The notes under the pieces: generated by a model | What the model saw: the letters and a program-made list of their open reading frames with translations, nothing else | The model's database searches: none | What the model was told of the DNA's origin: nothing | Shown: one piece after another, positions 27,907 through 37,009 of the stretch | Position numbering within the stretch: the first letter of the stretch is position 1 | How the letters are laid out: the number at the start of each line of letters is the position of its first letter | Source: a bacterium | Lineage (GTDB): Bacteria > Auribacterota > Auribacteria > Auribacterales > Auribacteraceae | NCBI GenBank assembly: GCA_018435605.1 | Contig: JAHDNF010000025.1 | Coordinates: 1 to 64,000, forward strand | Direction of reading: 5' to 3' | Length of the DNA stretch: 64,000 bases | Translations under genes and position numbers: made by a program

Positions 27907-28773
27907 TTATCGCCGCTCAGACAGGTCGGTAGCTGTCAAACCGTGGTTGAAAACCAGTTTTCTGTGAGGAAACGGTATTTCTATATTGTTTTCATCGAAT
28001 TTTATTTTCATTCTGCGATTGAATTCCCGTCCCACGCGCCATTGTTTGATACACTTTGTTTTTATTCTGGCTTTGATGATAATAGCCGAATCGGAAAACC
28101 TGTCCAATCCCTGAACTTCGAGCGGTTCTAGTATGTCGTCTTTGTAGTCCGGGTCGTCGCGTAATTCGGCGTCGATTTCTTTAATCAGGGCGATAACCTT
28201 GTCAACGTCCTCTTTGTATGCAACGCCGATATCAAAAACGTAGCGGGAATACTCTTTGGTCATATTGGTTACCACGCCGATCGTGCCGTTGCGCACGTAA
28301 TGAACGTTGCCGCCTGCGTCGCGCAGGATAACCATACGCAGATTGACTTTTTCCACAAGTCCGGCTTTGTCGTTCAGTTGCACCACGTCGCCCACCCTTA
28401 TCTGGTCTTCAAGCAATATAAAAAAACCGCCGATGATATCCTGAACGAGGTTCTGCGCGCCGAAACCGACAGCCAATCCGACAATACCTGCCGCCGCCAG
28501 TATAGGGGCGATGGCTATACCCAGTATCTGCATGACAATCAAGACCGATACTAAAAAAATAACCGCTTTGATCGCAGAGCGTGATATGCTCTTGAGTGTT
28601 TCAATTCGTTTTTCCATTTCTCCGTCACGCAACGGGCGGGAAAAAGATAAGAAAAGTTTTTCGACCAGTATGCCTACCATTTTAAGGGCGATAAGCATAA
28701 CTATTATAACTACAACTATCTTTACTCCGGATGTCAGCATCCATGTTCCGGATGTTTCCAGTAAATTTCGCAT
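27907..28773 (-). CDS. MscS-family mechanosensitive channel
   Basis: A 288-residue small-conductance channel. Three membrane helices are followed by the Gly/Ala-rich pore helix (IVGLAVGFGAQNLVQDIIGGFFILLEDQ) and the beta domain (GDVVQLNDKAGLVEKVNLRMVIL). The C-terminal alpha/beta vestibule ends near EIPFPHRKL. It opens under membrane tension to release solutes in hypo-osmotic shock. The ATG at 28773 follows GGGGGG and is preferred to an upstream TTG. Confidence 0.93.
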   Translation of the reverse strand: MRNLLETSGTWMLTSGVKIVVVIIVMLIALKMVGILVEKLFLSFSRPLRDGEMEKRIETLKSISRSAIKAVIFLVSVLIVMQILGIAIAPILAAAGIVGLAVGFGAQNLVQDIIGGFFILLEDQIRVGDVVQLNDKAGLVEKVNLRMVILRDAGGNVHYVRNGTIGVVTNMTKEYSRYVFDIGVAYKEDVDKVIALIKEIDAELRDDPDYKDDILEPLEVQGLDRFSDSAIIIKARIKTKCIKQWRVGREFNRRMKIKFDENNIEIPFPHRKLVFNHGLTATDLSERR

Positions 28774-28835
28774 AAGCGCCCCCCATATCAAAATTTTTAT
28801 CGATTAAATGATGTAAAAAATAAATGCTTTTGCAA

Positions 28836-29627
28836 TTATATTGACAGCGTATCGCTGAAAAAAGCCACTACCCGCTGATCAAGCTGTCGCTGAAACGTCC
28901 GGTCGCTATAAGCATGATCGCCTCCGTCAATGAACACCGGAGCAAAAGAGCCTGTGTTTATTGCCGATGCGTAATTATGGGCATGATCGACCGGAACCGT
29001 CTGATCGTCAGTGCCGTGAATCAACTGCACAGGGATACTCGAAGCGGCCAGCCGGCTTGAGCCGTTACATGATAAAAACTCATCTACAAACTTATGCGAC
29101 AGCAAAAAACCGCGGTGAAAAGGCTCCGAGTCGCATTCAGAGTTTTCGTTTTGCCGGCTGGCGGGTTGCGTTTCTTTAGGCGGTATGAACCGTTCTACCG
29201 CGGACACAAGGCAAGCGGATTTAAACGGCAACCCCGCTCCGACTGCGTACGCGGCGATCAATCCGCCGAAACTGAACCCGAGTATGCCTAGATTTTCTAC
29301 AGAACCGATGTTGCGGTCTTTGATATATTCAACCACCGCCCGTATATCGTCAACCGCCTGAGAAATGGAAAACGCCGTAGACGGAGCTACACTGTCGCCG
29401 AAGCCGGCGAAATCGAACCTGACGGTAACGCATCCTTTATGGACCAGTTTATTTGCCAGACGGACGAAATGGCGGCATACCTCGGTTTTCGTTCCTCCGA
29501 ACCCGTGGCATAACACAACGGTTGGAACAGTGAGTCGATCGGAAACCTTAGGAGTCCCTATCATTGCCGCCAGCAGGTATTTGCCGGACGGTATATACGC
29601 GAATGATTCTTCAACTAAATTATGCAT
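28836..29627 (-). CDS. Alpha/beta-hydrolase (esterase/peptidase-like)
   Basis: A 263-residue hydrolase. Key motifs are CHGFGGTK (oxyanion), RFDFAGFGDS, nucleophile Ser in GFSFGG, catalytic Asp in HGTDDQTV and His in GGDHAYS. The ATG at 29627 overlaps the Nudix stop (29620) by eight bases (ATGCATAA), indicating translational coupling. A longer frame exists but would run deep into the Nudix gene. The closest match is the family of small cytosolic carboxylesterases/acyl hydrolases. The substrate is unknown. Confidence 0.87.
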   Translation of the reverse strand: MHNLVEESFAYIPSGKYLLAAMIGTPKVSDRLTVPTVVLCHGFGGTKTEVCRHFVRLANKLVHKGCVTVRFDFAGFGDSVAPSTAFSISQAVDDIRAVVEYIKDRNIGSVENLGILGFSFGGLIAAYAVGAGLPFKSACLVSAVERFIPPKETQPASRQNENSECDSEPFHRGFLLSHKFVDEFLSCNGSSRLAASSIPVQLIHGTDDQTVPVDHAHNYASAINTGSFAPVFIDGGDHAYSDRTFQRQLDQRVVAFFSDTLSI

Positions 29628-30141
29628 GGAAAAAATCCTTGTCATGGTCGAGAAATCGTTGCCATTCTTCCTCAAAATTTGGGGTGAACAAGCCGGATCC
29701 GATGTGCGATTGTATCTGCCGGCGCGAAAAAAATCTTCCTTCGTCAATTTCAAAAGGGTCGAAACGAATCATCCGGTCGTCGCCGAGCATATATCGGTAA
29801 GTGGTAATATATTCGGATTCAATGTCGTTGCGCATAATATACGTGTAGCAGAAGATCAGTTCTTCCTTTAGCGGAGTTATGCCTATTTCTTCGCTCATTT
29901 CGCGAATCGCGGCGCATATAACCGGTTCTCCGGCCTCCTTGTGTCCTCCCACTGATGTATCCCATTTACCGGGTTGAATGTCTTTGCGGGCAGAGCGTTT
30001 TTGCATCCACAATTCACACTGCTTATTAAACACTAGCACATGCACTGTCGGGTGCAGTAACGCCGGATTGCCGTGGCACTGGGAGCGTGAGGCCGATCCG
30101 ATCACGTTTCCGTGTTCGTCTACAATATCGAATTGTTCCAT
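29620..30141 (-). CDS. Nudix hydrolase, YfcD/Idi-like
   Basis: A 173-residue Nudix protein. The Nudix box GGHKEAGEPVICAAIREMSEEIG fits G-x5-E-x7-REUxEExGU exactly. The N-terminal half has HPTVHVLVFN and LWMQKRSARKD, as in the isopentenyl diphosphate isomerase-like and YfcD-like subfamily, which probably clean up nucleoside or isoprenoid diphosphates. Full length for the family. Upstream gene of an overlapping pair with the alpha/beta-hydrolase. Confidence 0.9.
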   Translation of the reverse strand: MEQFDIVDEHGNVIGSASRSQCHGNPALLHPTVHVLVFNKQCELWMQKRSARKDIQPGKWDTSVGGHKEAGEPVICAAIREMSEEIGITPLKEELIFCYTYIMRNDIESEYITTYRYMLGDDRMIRFDPFEIDEGRFFSRRQIQSHIGSGLFTPNFEEEWQRFLDHDKDFFHA

Positions 30142-30334
30142 CGGGCGTTCCTTTCAAGTCAATAGTACACATACTAGAGGTATTAATACAATAATTTTTT
30201 ATATTCGGTATTCGATAAAAAAACATTGACTCAAAGGGCAATCAGGTTAAAAATGCTTGTATGAGCAATTGTGGCATACAATATGATATTTCATCGGATA
30301 CCTTAATTAATAACCATTCAAGTCAGAGGCAACT

Positions 30335-30514
30335 ATGAATAAAGTTGACGGCAAGACTACTTCGTTGCGCGCAGTTACCATAATAGCCGTTGCGGGATTA
30401 TGTATTGTTACGACATTTTTTGCAGGATGCGCGTTGATTCCGTACCAGCGCGAAGACACAATGGACGTGTATTATATAACTTTAAAACAGACCGCCGATA
30501 TTTTTTTGATCTAA
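30335..30514 (+). CDS. Small lipoprotein, 59 residues
   Basis: A short plus-strand gene with AGAGG before its ATG. The product has a hydrophobic segment ending FFAGC (lipobox, Cys32) and a 27-residue mature part (ALIPYQREDTMDVYY...). The long N-terminal part before the lipobox (MNKVDGKTTSLRA) has positive charges, as expected. It converges on rfbC, whose stop is seven bases away. Unknown function; possibly an envelope peptide. Confidence 0.55.
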   Translation: MNKVDGKTTSLRAVTIIAVAGLCIVTTFFAGCALIPYQREDTMDVYYITLKQTADIFLI

Positions 30515-30521
30515 AGTTCCA

Positions 30522-31076
30522 TTAAGAAGGAAGACGCTCCGCCGGAATATCCTTTAGCCTGCTGTAGGCTAAGTCTTTGGGCGATAGCACTGGGTCGTCT
30601 ACCGGCCACCGGATACCGATATCTGGATCGTTCCATAACACGCCGCCTTCGTCTTGCGGCGAATAGTAATCGGAACACTTGTACAGAACATCCACATTAT
30701 CGCTGAGCACGCAAAACCCGTGGGCAAAACCTTTGGGTACAAAAAGCTGTCTGTTGTTTGAGCAGGAAAGTTCGACCCCGATCCATTTGCCGAATGTCGG
30801 CGACCCGCGCCGTATGTCCACAGCAACGTCAAAAATAGCGCCTCGAATTACAGAGATCAACTTATCCTGCGCATGTTCAAGCTGATAATGCAGGCCGCGC
30901 AGGATATTTTTTTGCGAGCGCGAGTGGTTATCCTGTACGAATCTAGGCAATATGCCTATTTCGTTATATCTGGTTTCATGATAAACTTCCATAAAATAAC
31001 CGCGTTTGTCGTGAAACACTTTCGGCTCAAGAATGAAAACGCCGGGCAATTCGGTATCGATACGGATTGTGTTCAT
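30522..31076 (-). CDS. rfbC: dTDP-4-dehydrorhamnose 3,5-epimerase
   Basis: A 184-residue cupin enzyme of the RmlC/RfbC family. It epimerises carbons 3 and 5 of dTDP-4-keto-6-deoxyglucose in dTDP-rhamnose synthesis. RGLHYQ holds the catalytic His, VAVDIRRGSPTFG the catalytic Asp region, and VLYKCSDYYSP the catalytic Tyr. Full length. RfbA, RfbB and RfbD are not in the window. It supplies rhamnose-type sugars for surface polysaccharide, in line with the sugar transferase at 600. Confidence 0.95.
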   Translation of the reverse strand: MNTIRIDTELPGVFILEPKVFHDKRGYFMEVYHETRYNEIGILPRFVQDNHSRSQKNILRGLHYQLEHAQDKLISVIRGAIFDVAVDIRRGSPTFGKWIGVELSCSNNRQLFVPKGFAHGFCVLSDNVDVLYKCSDYYSPQDEGGVLWNDPDIGIRWPVDDPVLSPKDLAYSRLKDIPAERLPS

Positions 31077-31100
31077 GGGGTTATGCTCCTTGATATTAAT

Positions 31101-31227
31101 TTAAGGAACCTCTGGAAAATTTCACAGCAACAGCGCACCCGATTTACGTGTTGTACTGCAATCTATAAGGCGATAACGCTACTTTGAAATCGATTAACGT
31201 GGGTTCGGTTTTCCAGAGAGTCTTTAA
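31101..31227. repeat. MITE-like element with imperfect terminal inverted repeats
   Basis: The left end TTAAGGAACCTCTGGAAAA (31101-31119) and right end TTTTCCAGAGAGTCTTTAA (31209-31227) are inverted repeats at about 15 of 19 positions. The interior is non-coding. Similar but more degraded segments occur at 446-536 and, possibly, 47533-47656. It occupies the rfbC upstream region, so it may alter rfbC expression. Confidence 0.6.
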
Positions 31228-31281
31228 TATAGCACTGCGAAATGGAAAAATCCAGTTTATAATGCGCTGTGGTTTGGATTC

Positions 31282-32706
31282 TCAGAGGGACGACCACTTG
31301 ATAATGCCGTCTTGCGGGTCATAATAGAATTTTGCGTATTTGACGGTATTTTCCACAATGAATTTTTTTCCCGATATGCTTATTTTCGTGCCGGGATGGG
31401 CTGTGCCTCTGATCCGAATATATGCGGGAATAGTAACGAGCGATTTATTGACGAGTTCTTCTTTCTGGGCTTCCAGCATTTCTTTTTCCTTGAACAGATC
31501 ATTTCGCATATCTAGAACGCGCAGAAGCTCGTAAGATTTTTCTTCGTATACGTTTTCTATTACGTCACGCGGCATATTGCAGATATATTCGCCTAAAGAA
31601 GCCTCGATTTTTTTGATATTCTGTTTGCAAAATTCTATTCGTTCGGATAAATCTTTGATCTGCTGTTTTGTGTATGGCTGAACGCCTACCTCAAGATTTG
31701 TGTGAACGCCTACTTCCGTGCCGACATCTTTAACCGTTATTTCAAGGCCTGCGGTTATAGTGCTTCCAAGCACCATACCTTCTACAAAGACTTTCTCCTC
31801 GCAAAAAACAGTACTGGAATATATAACTTTCTTGACATATACAGATTCGCCGCATATAACCCGCGAATTTTGGATATAACCGGTATGCAGTGTGCCGTCA
31901 CAGGTAACAATAGACTTACCGGATCCGGCGATACCTTCTTTGACCTTCACGTTCGCTCCGCTTTCTACTACCCCGTCGGTTACTATACCCTGAATAAACA
32001 CGTCGCCTCGGGCTTTTACGTAAAAATCGGGCAGTATAGATCCTTGAATAGTAACAGTACCGGGGAAATTAACGCAACCGCTTGAAAAATCGATATCGCC
32101 AGCTATTTCCATGACAGTATGCACGGATAACGAGTTTTTCTTGAAAAGAAATTGGCCGTCATCCATAGCTTTATAAACACGTTCTTCGGGAAAAAAGTTT
32201 ACATTTTCAAGTTTGAGTTCTACATCTTTACCCGGTTTGGCTTTGATGGGGTTACCGTCTACGCCCATTCCGTGCAATCCTTCTGTAGGCGCGTGGTAAT
32301 ATGCGAGTATCTGACCTTTTTTCACTTTTACGAAAGATTCTTTTTGCTTGTAATCTATTGTGCCGTCTTCTTTTTCTTTACCGATCGACTGCGGCGTCAT
32401 GTTGACTACCAGCTCAATACGGGCGTTTTGACCGTCAACCGGCGAAACTCCTGAAGCTATAAGCACGTTTTCTATAGGATCGCCGCTCATGCCCAGATGC
32501 TTGGCCATTTCCTGCAGAACCGGAAATTTTACGCCGTACTGGACACCGTAATCTTTGAGTTTATTTTTCAAGTCGATAGCTGAAATCGCAAAAGGTATTA
32601 AGTCCTTCGGATAAATACTAAGATAAGCCTCTGTTTTGTCAGGAAGAATCCGAACAAGGTATCGTGTTTCTTTAGACGATTTTTTTAGTTGCTGTTCACC
32701 AGCCAT
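31282..32706 (-). CDS. FapA / DUF342 family protein
   Basis: A 474-residue protein of the FapA family (formerly DUF342). The N-terminal alpha/beta part carries GQILAYYHAPTEGLHGMGVDG, the family hallmark, followed by a parallel beta-helix (about 190-345; for example GDIDFSSGCVNFPGTVTIQGSI, VVESGANVKVKEGIAGSGKS). A coiled-coil segment (about 350-435) and a small C-terminal domain end the protein. FapA proteins in Vibrio and others affect flagellar pole placement or polysaccharide-linked regulation. Third gene of a minus-strand unit after a REC-HATPase and a STAS protein. Confidence 0.9.
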   Translation of the reverse strand: MAGEQQLKKSSKETRYLVRILPDKTEAYLSIYPKDLIPFAISAIDLKNKLKDYGVQYGVKFPVLQEMAKHLGMSGDPIENVLIASGVSPVDGQNARIELVVNMTPQSIGKEKEDGTIDYKQKESFVKVKKGQILAYYHAPTEGLHGMGVDGNPIKAKPGKDVELKLENVNFFPEERVYKAMDDGQFLFKKNSLSVHTVMEIAGDIDFSSGCVNFPGTVTIQGSILPDFYVKARGDVFIQGIVTDGVVESGANVKVKEGIAGSGKSIVTCDGTLHTGYIQNSRVICGESVYVKKVIYSSTVFCEEKVFVEGMVLGSTITAGLEITVKDVGTEVGVHTNLEVGVQPYTKQQIKDLSERIEFCKQNIKKIEASLGEYICNMPRDVIENVYEEKSYELLRVLDMRNDLFKEKEMLEAQKEELVNKSLVTIPAYIRIRGTAHPGTKISISGKKFIVENTVKYAKFYYDPQDGIIKWSSL

Positions 32707-32733
32707 AGTTTTTCCGCCATAGATATTGCCGCA

Positions 32734-33066
32734 TTACTCAAAGCTGGCGACAGCATCTTCTTCAGTGGGATAAATATTAAAAACCTTTTTGAGATTCGTA
32801 AAACTGAAGAGATCTTCCAGTTGCGGTTGCAACGAACACAACCGCAAATCCCCGCCTTTTGAATTGGCAAGTTTGTATAATGCGATCAGTTCGCGCAGAC
32901 CGGCGCTGTTGCTGTATGACAGCTCATTGAAATTCAAAATTATGTTCACCTTACCGTTGGAAATCAGGTCTTCCACATTGATACGTAGTTCTTCCGCGCT
33001 TTCATTGTCAAGTTCACCGTTCAATTCCACGATGGACACGATATTCTCTTTTGTGATGATCTCCAT
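32734..33066 (-). CDS. STAS-domain anti-sigma factor antagonist-like protein
   Basis: A 110-residue single-domain STAS protein (SpoIIAA/RsbV type). The start at 33066 follows AAGGAGG at good spacing. The phosphorylation-loop position reads YSNSAGLREL instead of the usual DSSGL, so a Ser is present but the preceding acidic residue is Asn. It should bind the HATPase domain of its neighbour (33117) and be controlled by phosphorylation, switching that partner between targets. Gene order is regulator, STAS, FapA. Confidence 0.9.
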   Translation of the reverse strand: MEIITKENIVSIVELNGELDNESAEELRINVEDLISNGKVNIILNFNELSYSNSAGLRELIALYKLANSKGGDLRLCSLQPQLEDLFSFTNLKKVFNIYPTEEDAVASFE

Positions 33067-33116
33067 AGTCAATCCTCCTTAATTAGCTATAACGACATTA
33101 TTTTAATGTAATAACT

Positions 33117-33989
33117 TTATTCTCTTATCGATCCCTGCGTCTGTGCCGCATGCTGTTTTTTATCTTCCGTATCACTGTTCGCGTATTTGGTTAAAATGAC
33201 TTCAGTTCCTTTTTCGTTATATTCAATTTTATCCATATAATATGCCATCAGCAGTACGCCGCGCCCGCCTTCGTTGTTGAGGTTTTCCGGATCTTTCGGG
33301 TCGGGAATGGCGGACACGTCGAACCCTTCGCCTTCGTCACTTATTTTGAACCGCAGTTTTTCCGGCGATATCTGTACCTCGATCTTTACTTTTTTGTTGA
33401 TGTCTTCCTTGTTTCCGTGACGAATGGAATTGCACAGCGCCTCGTCTATAGCCAGCTTGACGCGCAGGTTGAATTCTTTCTCAGGAAACCCCAACTGCTT
33501 TGACATCTGGTAAATATGCCATATTATACTGCGTATATAACGCACATCGCTCGGTATATCAAAACTCAGGTTCAGCTCTATGAACGGAAGAACCTCCCGC
33601 TGTTTATCTGAAAGACGTTTTACCTCAAGGCCTTTCTTTACTATCCTGACTATCTCATGGACATTGAACGGTTTTCTGCAAAAATTGAACGCGCCGCCCT
33701 GAAGCGCTTTGACCGCTATATCTTCCGTACCCCAGCCGGTCATGACAATTACCGGAAGGTCGGGCGCCAGCTTTTTTATTTCTTCCATAAGGACAATACC
33801 GTTCATGCCGGGCATGTTGACATCGGTAAGCACTACGTCTATCTGCTCGCTTGTCAAGGCCTTGAGAGCTTCGAACCCGTCAAGGGCGACAATTACCGAC
33901 AGTCCGTGCCGGCTCAGGAGGTCTCTCAAGAGTTGGCAAATTAGATCGTCGTCGTCAACAACTAAAATTGTACCGTTTTGATCTGTCAT
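33117..33989 (-). CDS. Response regulator fused to RsbW-type HATPase (partner-switch kinase)
   Basis: A 290-residue protein. The receiver (about 8-122) has VDDDD, Asp in DVVLTDVNMPGMNG and the conserved Thr and Lys positions (VMTGWG; CRKPFN). The second half (about 140-275) is an anti-sigma-type HATPase with KLAIDEALCNSIRHGN, KFRISDEGEGFDV and GGRGVLLMAYYMD boxes. It lacks a histidine phosphoacceptor, so it should act as a serine kinase on the STAS neighbour, gated by receiver phosphorylation. No sigma factor is next to it. Confidence 0.92.
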   Translation of the reverse strand: MTDQNGTILVVDDDDLICQLLRDLLSRHGLSVIVALDGFEALKALTSEQIDVVLTDVNMPGMNGIVLMEEIKKLAPDLPVIVMTGWGTEDIAVKALQGGAFNFCRKPFNVHEIVRIVKKGLEVKRLSDKQREVLPFIELNLSFDIPSDVRYIRSIIWHIYQMSKQLGFPEKEFNLRVKLAIDEALCNSIRHGNKEDINKKVKIEVQISPEKLRFKISDEGEGFDVSAIPDPKDPENLNNEGGRGVLLMAYYMDKIEYNEKGTEVILTKYANSDTEDKKQHAAQTQGSIRE

Positions 33990-34256
33990 AAAAATAATCT
34001 CATGTAGTTAAACTTTAACTTACTATATCAATTCGGCATACACGGTTTTAAACTTTAGCGGAAAGAGTTCAGCGTATCTTATTTGACAACGAGATAATAC
34101 CCAGTTAACGCTAACCTTTGCATAACCAGATATAAATCCAAAGGATAGCGTTAGACAGTGTCTTTGATTAAAACAGAACTTTTGTTTAAAAATATTGAAT
34201 TGTGGATTTGAGGATTTGAAAGCGGTTATCATCTAAACCGCAAAAAAAGGCGCACT

Positions 34257-34286
34257 AAAAAAGGAGAGAACCGAAATTCTCTCCTT
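34257..34286 (-). terminator. Terminator downstream of ssb
   Basis: AAGGAGAGAA (34261-34270) and TTCTCTCCTT (34277-34286) form a perfect stem. Read on the minus strand it ends in a run of T, 28 bases after the ssb stop at 34314. Confidence 0.85.
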
Positions 34287-34313
34287 TGCAGTCTTTTATG
34301 CTATATATAAAAT

Positions 34314-34802
34314 TTAGAAAGGAATATCATCATCGGAATTATGATGATTAGATCCGACAGCGGCTTTGCTCGACGCCATCGCAGGTGACGCTGTAGCCTT
34401 TTGTCTGGGCGAATACTCATCATAAGAATCCTCATGATCGTCTATTTCCCCATCAAGTTCGTCATGACGGTAGTTGCGAGCCAAGAATTGTACTCTGTCA
34501 GCGCGTATTTTATGTTTACTGCGACGCTCTCCTTCAGGGTTTTCCCATGTATCATATTGCAACCGACCTTCGACGTGAACAGGAGATCCTTTATGCAGAT
34601 GTTCGGAACACAGTTCCGCCTGACGCGCCCAAACATCCACATCGATATAACAGACTTCTTTTTGAATTTCTCCGTTTTTGTCGCGGTATTCTCTGTTGAC
34701 CGCAAGACCTAACGTAGCTACCGCAGTGCCGCTGGGTGTATAGCGCAATTCAGGATCACGAGTCAAATTCCCCATCAAAAAAACTTTGTTCAGGCCAACC
34801 AT
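34314..34802 (-). CDS. ssb: Single-stranded DNA-binding protein
   Basis: A 162-residue SSB. The OB fold is typical (NKVFLMGNLTRDPELRYTPSGTAVATLGLAVN, then DVWARQAELCSEHLHKGSPVHVEGRLQYDTWENPEG) and the acidic tail ends DDDIPF, which recruits repair and replication partners. The flexible linker is Asp/Ser/Ala-rich. AAGGGAAG lies before the ATG. Full length, with its own terminator. No replication-related neighbour is seen. Confidence 0.96.
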   Translation of the reverse strand: MVGLNKVFLMGNLTRDPELRYTPSGTAVATLGLAVNREYRDKNGEIQKEVCYIDVDVWARQAELCSEHLHKGSPVHVEGRLQYDTWENPEGERRSKHKIRADRVQFLARNYRHDELDGEIDDHEDSYDEYSPRQKATASPAMASSKAAVGSNHHNSDDDIPF

Positions 34803-34882
34803 GATACTTCCCTTTCTTTTCTCATTTCAAAGTTTGTGCGAAGAGACTGGCATAATTGTGGATACGCAAACAAAACCCTCCA

Positions 34883-35722
34883 CTACTTTTTTTTATCTTC
34901 TTCTCTTATATTGAAAGAAACTATTTTTATTTTCACCTTTTTATCCGGATTATCCGCGGGGGCAACCGTCGCGGTGTCTTGGGCTGAAGTATCGGGTGTA
35001 GCCGTAAGCGCGTCGCGTTTTTCGGTCAATGATGAGAGCTGTTTTTCAAGCATAGATATTTGTATCTGCAGACGGCGCCGTTCGGGGATTTCCACATCAT
35101 CCTGAGCGATTCGCGAGTTGAGCCGCTCAAGATTGTTTCGCAGTGCCGATATCTGATCGTCAAGCGATGCGGTTACGCCGGTGTTTGCCATTCTGTCCTC
35201 CGGTTGCGAACGCGAAGTCTGTTGCCTTGGCGGATACACCACCCGCATATCTATGACAACGTAAGGTTCGTCCAGAGTTCGTATGGAATCCATATCGCGT
35301 GTTGAAACCAGCCTGACGTACATATCTTCTAAACCTCGTTTGCGGCGGTTTGCCACATGGGGTGTTTTCGGAAAGAAAAATTTTATCAGACTGTCTATAT
35401 CTTCCCTTGTTTCCATGAGTAATTCGTGCTTGTAAACCGGCTGAACAAAGGGTGTTCCCATTTTATCCACAAGGTGTCTTACGTCGGAAATGTATGTATA
35501 AGAAAAAATGCTACCTGTAGGTAAATATTTTACGCCAAACAGGTTGGCGTCCACTTTGATTGTTTTGCCGTCAGTGAGTTTATATTCTATCATGTCAGGG
35601 GTTTTAGGCGTTTTTGCTTTTTCAGGCGCCGGTTTTTCTTCTTTTTTACCGCACCCGCAGAGAGCCACAGCGATATTAAGAATCACGACAAATTTAATAA
35701 GATACGCGGTTGTGATCTTCAA
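34883..35722 (-). CDS. Coiled-coil lipoprotein of unknown function
   Basis: A protein of about 279 residues. The most likely start is TTG at 35722: AAAGGAG lies upstream and it begins a lipoprotein signal (KITTAYLIKFVVILNIAVALCGC). The only ATG, at 35752, would place the ribosome site within the gene. After a Lys/Pro/Glu-rich linker there is a mixed domain (about 50-175), then a coiled coil (about 195-245) and a Thr/Asp-rich tail with KVKIKIVSFNIREEDKKK. No family recognised. Possibly an outer-membrane-anchored scaffold. Confidence 0.75.
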   Translation of the reverse strand: MKITTAYLIKFVVILNIAVALCGCGKKEEKPAPEKAKTPKTPDMIEYKLTDGKTIKVDANLFGVKYLPTGSIFSYTYISDVRHLVDKMGTPFVQPVYKHELLMETREDIDSLIKFFFPKTPHVANRRKRGLEDMYVRLVSTRDMDSIRTLDEPYVVIDMRVVYPPRQQTSRSQPEDRMANTGVTASLDDQISALRNNLERLNSRIAQDDVEIPERRRLQIQISMLEKQLSSLTEKRDALTATPDTSAQDTATVAPADNPDKKVKIKIVSFNIREEDKKK

Positions 35723-35972
35723 TAGTTGTATTACTCCTTTATATGCACGCATTCAAACATTTACCGCTACACACCCGTAACGCGCAGTTTACGAGAACCG
35801 CGTAAGTGTGCCCTAGCGGTTACTTTTGGCATAGCATACAGATTTACGCTATTTTGATCTTTACATTGTATAAAGGTCGTTCGGTTTACGCAAGTTTTTT
35901 TTGACGTAATTTTTTCAGCGTTCTCATAAGACGGCCGGATCCCATGCCGGTTATAAAAAAACGCCGTTATTT

Positions 35973-36722
35973 TTATACTGACGGGAACGGATCTATTTCG
36001 AAATCGCATACCAGCGGCATGTGGTCGGACAGATTTATTTTCGGCATAAAAAAATTCGTTATTTTTATTTGGGGGCTGTGCAAGATATAATCGAGTTCAA
36101 GCCTTGGATATCTGCTTGGATACGACGGGTGGCTGTGGGTATTTGCATTCTTCAACCCTGTTGCCGCCAGAAACAAATTCAGCTCTCTGTCGCCCCATAA
36201 TGCGTTTAGGTCTCCGGCTACTATTACCGGTTTTTTCGACTCGTTAATTATCTCGTGCAGGTCGGAAAGCTGGTAATGCCTGTGACGAAATTTGATAGAC
36301 AGATGAACCAGAAAAATGCAGAATTTGTCGAATTCCAGCTCTATTACAAGGCGTTTGATGCCTTTTTGAAAGTAATGAAACTTTTTGGCTTTAATGTTCT
36401 CACTGGTCAAAAATGCGTTTCCCTGCTTGTTCAACACCGGAAGTTTGCCAACCAGCGACCCTGTGTCGTATTTTGACTGATAAACGTAAAAATGGCCGAG
36501 CGCGTTGGCTATCAATTCCGCCTGATTGCTCCATCGGGTTCGGAACGAACCGCTGTCTACCTCTATAAGCCCGATAATATCCGGCTTGATCTGCCTGATG
36601 AATTCGATAATCCAGCTGGTATTTTTTTGTGTGCGCTTCAAATAACCGCTGAACGGAAACGGCAGATGGAACTTTATGCCCGATCCTGTGCCGTACCGAA
36701 TATTATAAATAAAAAAACGCAT
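35973..36722 (-). CDS. Endonuclease/exonuclease/phosphatase-family protein
   Basis: A 249-residue EEP-fold enzyme. Motifs in order are FFIYNIRYG, the catalytic Glu in IIGLIEVDSGS, the HLS beta-strand, GDLNA (metal/nucleophile Asp and Asn) and the final SDHMPL with the catalytic His. There is no signal peptide or membrane anchor, so it is cytosolic. Such proteins cleave phosphodiesters in DNA, RNA or phospholipids; the exact target cannot be assigned. It is transcribed away from the tRNA-Phe gene. Confidence 0.87.
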   Translation of the reverse strand: MRFFIYNIRYGTGSGIKFHLPFPFSGYLKRTQKNTSWIIEFIRQIKPDIIGLIEVDSGSFRTRWSNQAELIANALGHFYVYQSKYDTGSLVGKLPVLNKQGNAFLTSENIKAKKFHYFQKGIKRLVIELEFDKFCIFLVHLSIKFRHRHYQLSDLHEIINESKKPVIVAGDLNALWGDRELNLFLAATGLKNANTHSHPSYPSRYPRLELDYILHSPQIKITNFFMPKINLSDHMPLVCDFEIDPFPSV

Positions 36723-36869
36723 CGTACCTGCCTGTTATTGTTTATCCGGGCAATGCGCCGGATCTGTCATATTATTTCAAAACCGCTTTATTATACTATA
36801 TTGCCGTCATTAATCTACCGCTTTTGCGAAAACATTTCACAAATTTTACAGCACTACGGAATTTTCTAC

Positions 36870-36897
36870 TTGACTGCCAGCAAAAATGATTTATAAT
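36870..36897 (+). promoter_or_regulatory. Promoter of tRNA-Phe
   Basis: TTGACT (36870-36875), a 16-base spacer and TATAAT (36892-36897), about 36 bases before the tRNA. Confidence 0.8.
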
Positions 36898-36933
36898 CTA
36901 CCCCATATTTTTCTTGCCATGTTATCAAATGGT

Positions 36934-37009
<76 letters not shown>

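Noticed and set aside
30335-31076. Fusion or overlap of the small lipoprotein with rfbC
   Set aside because: The genes are on opposite strands and their stop codons are seven bases apart.
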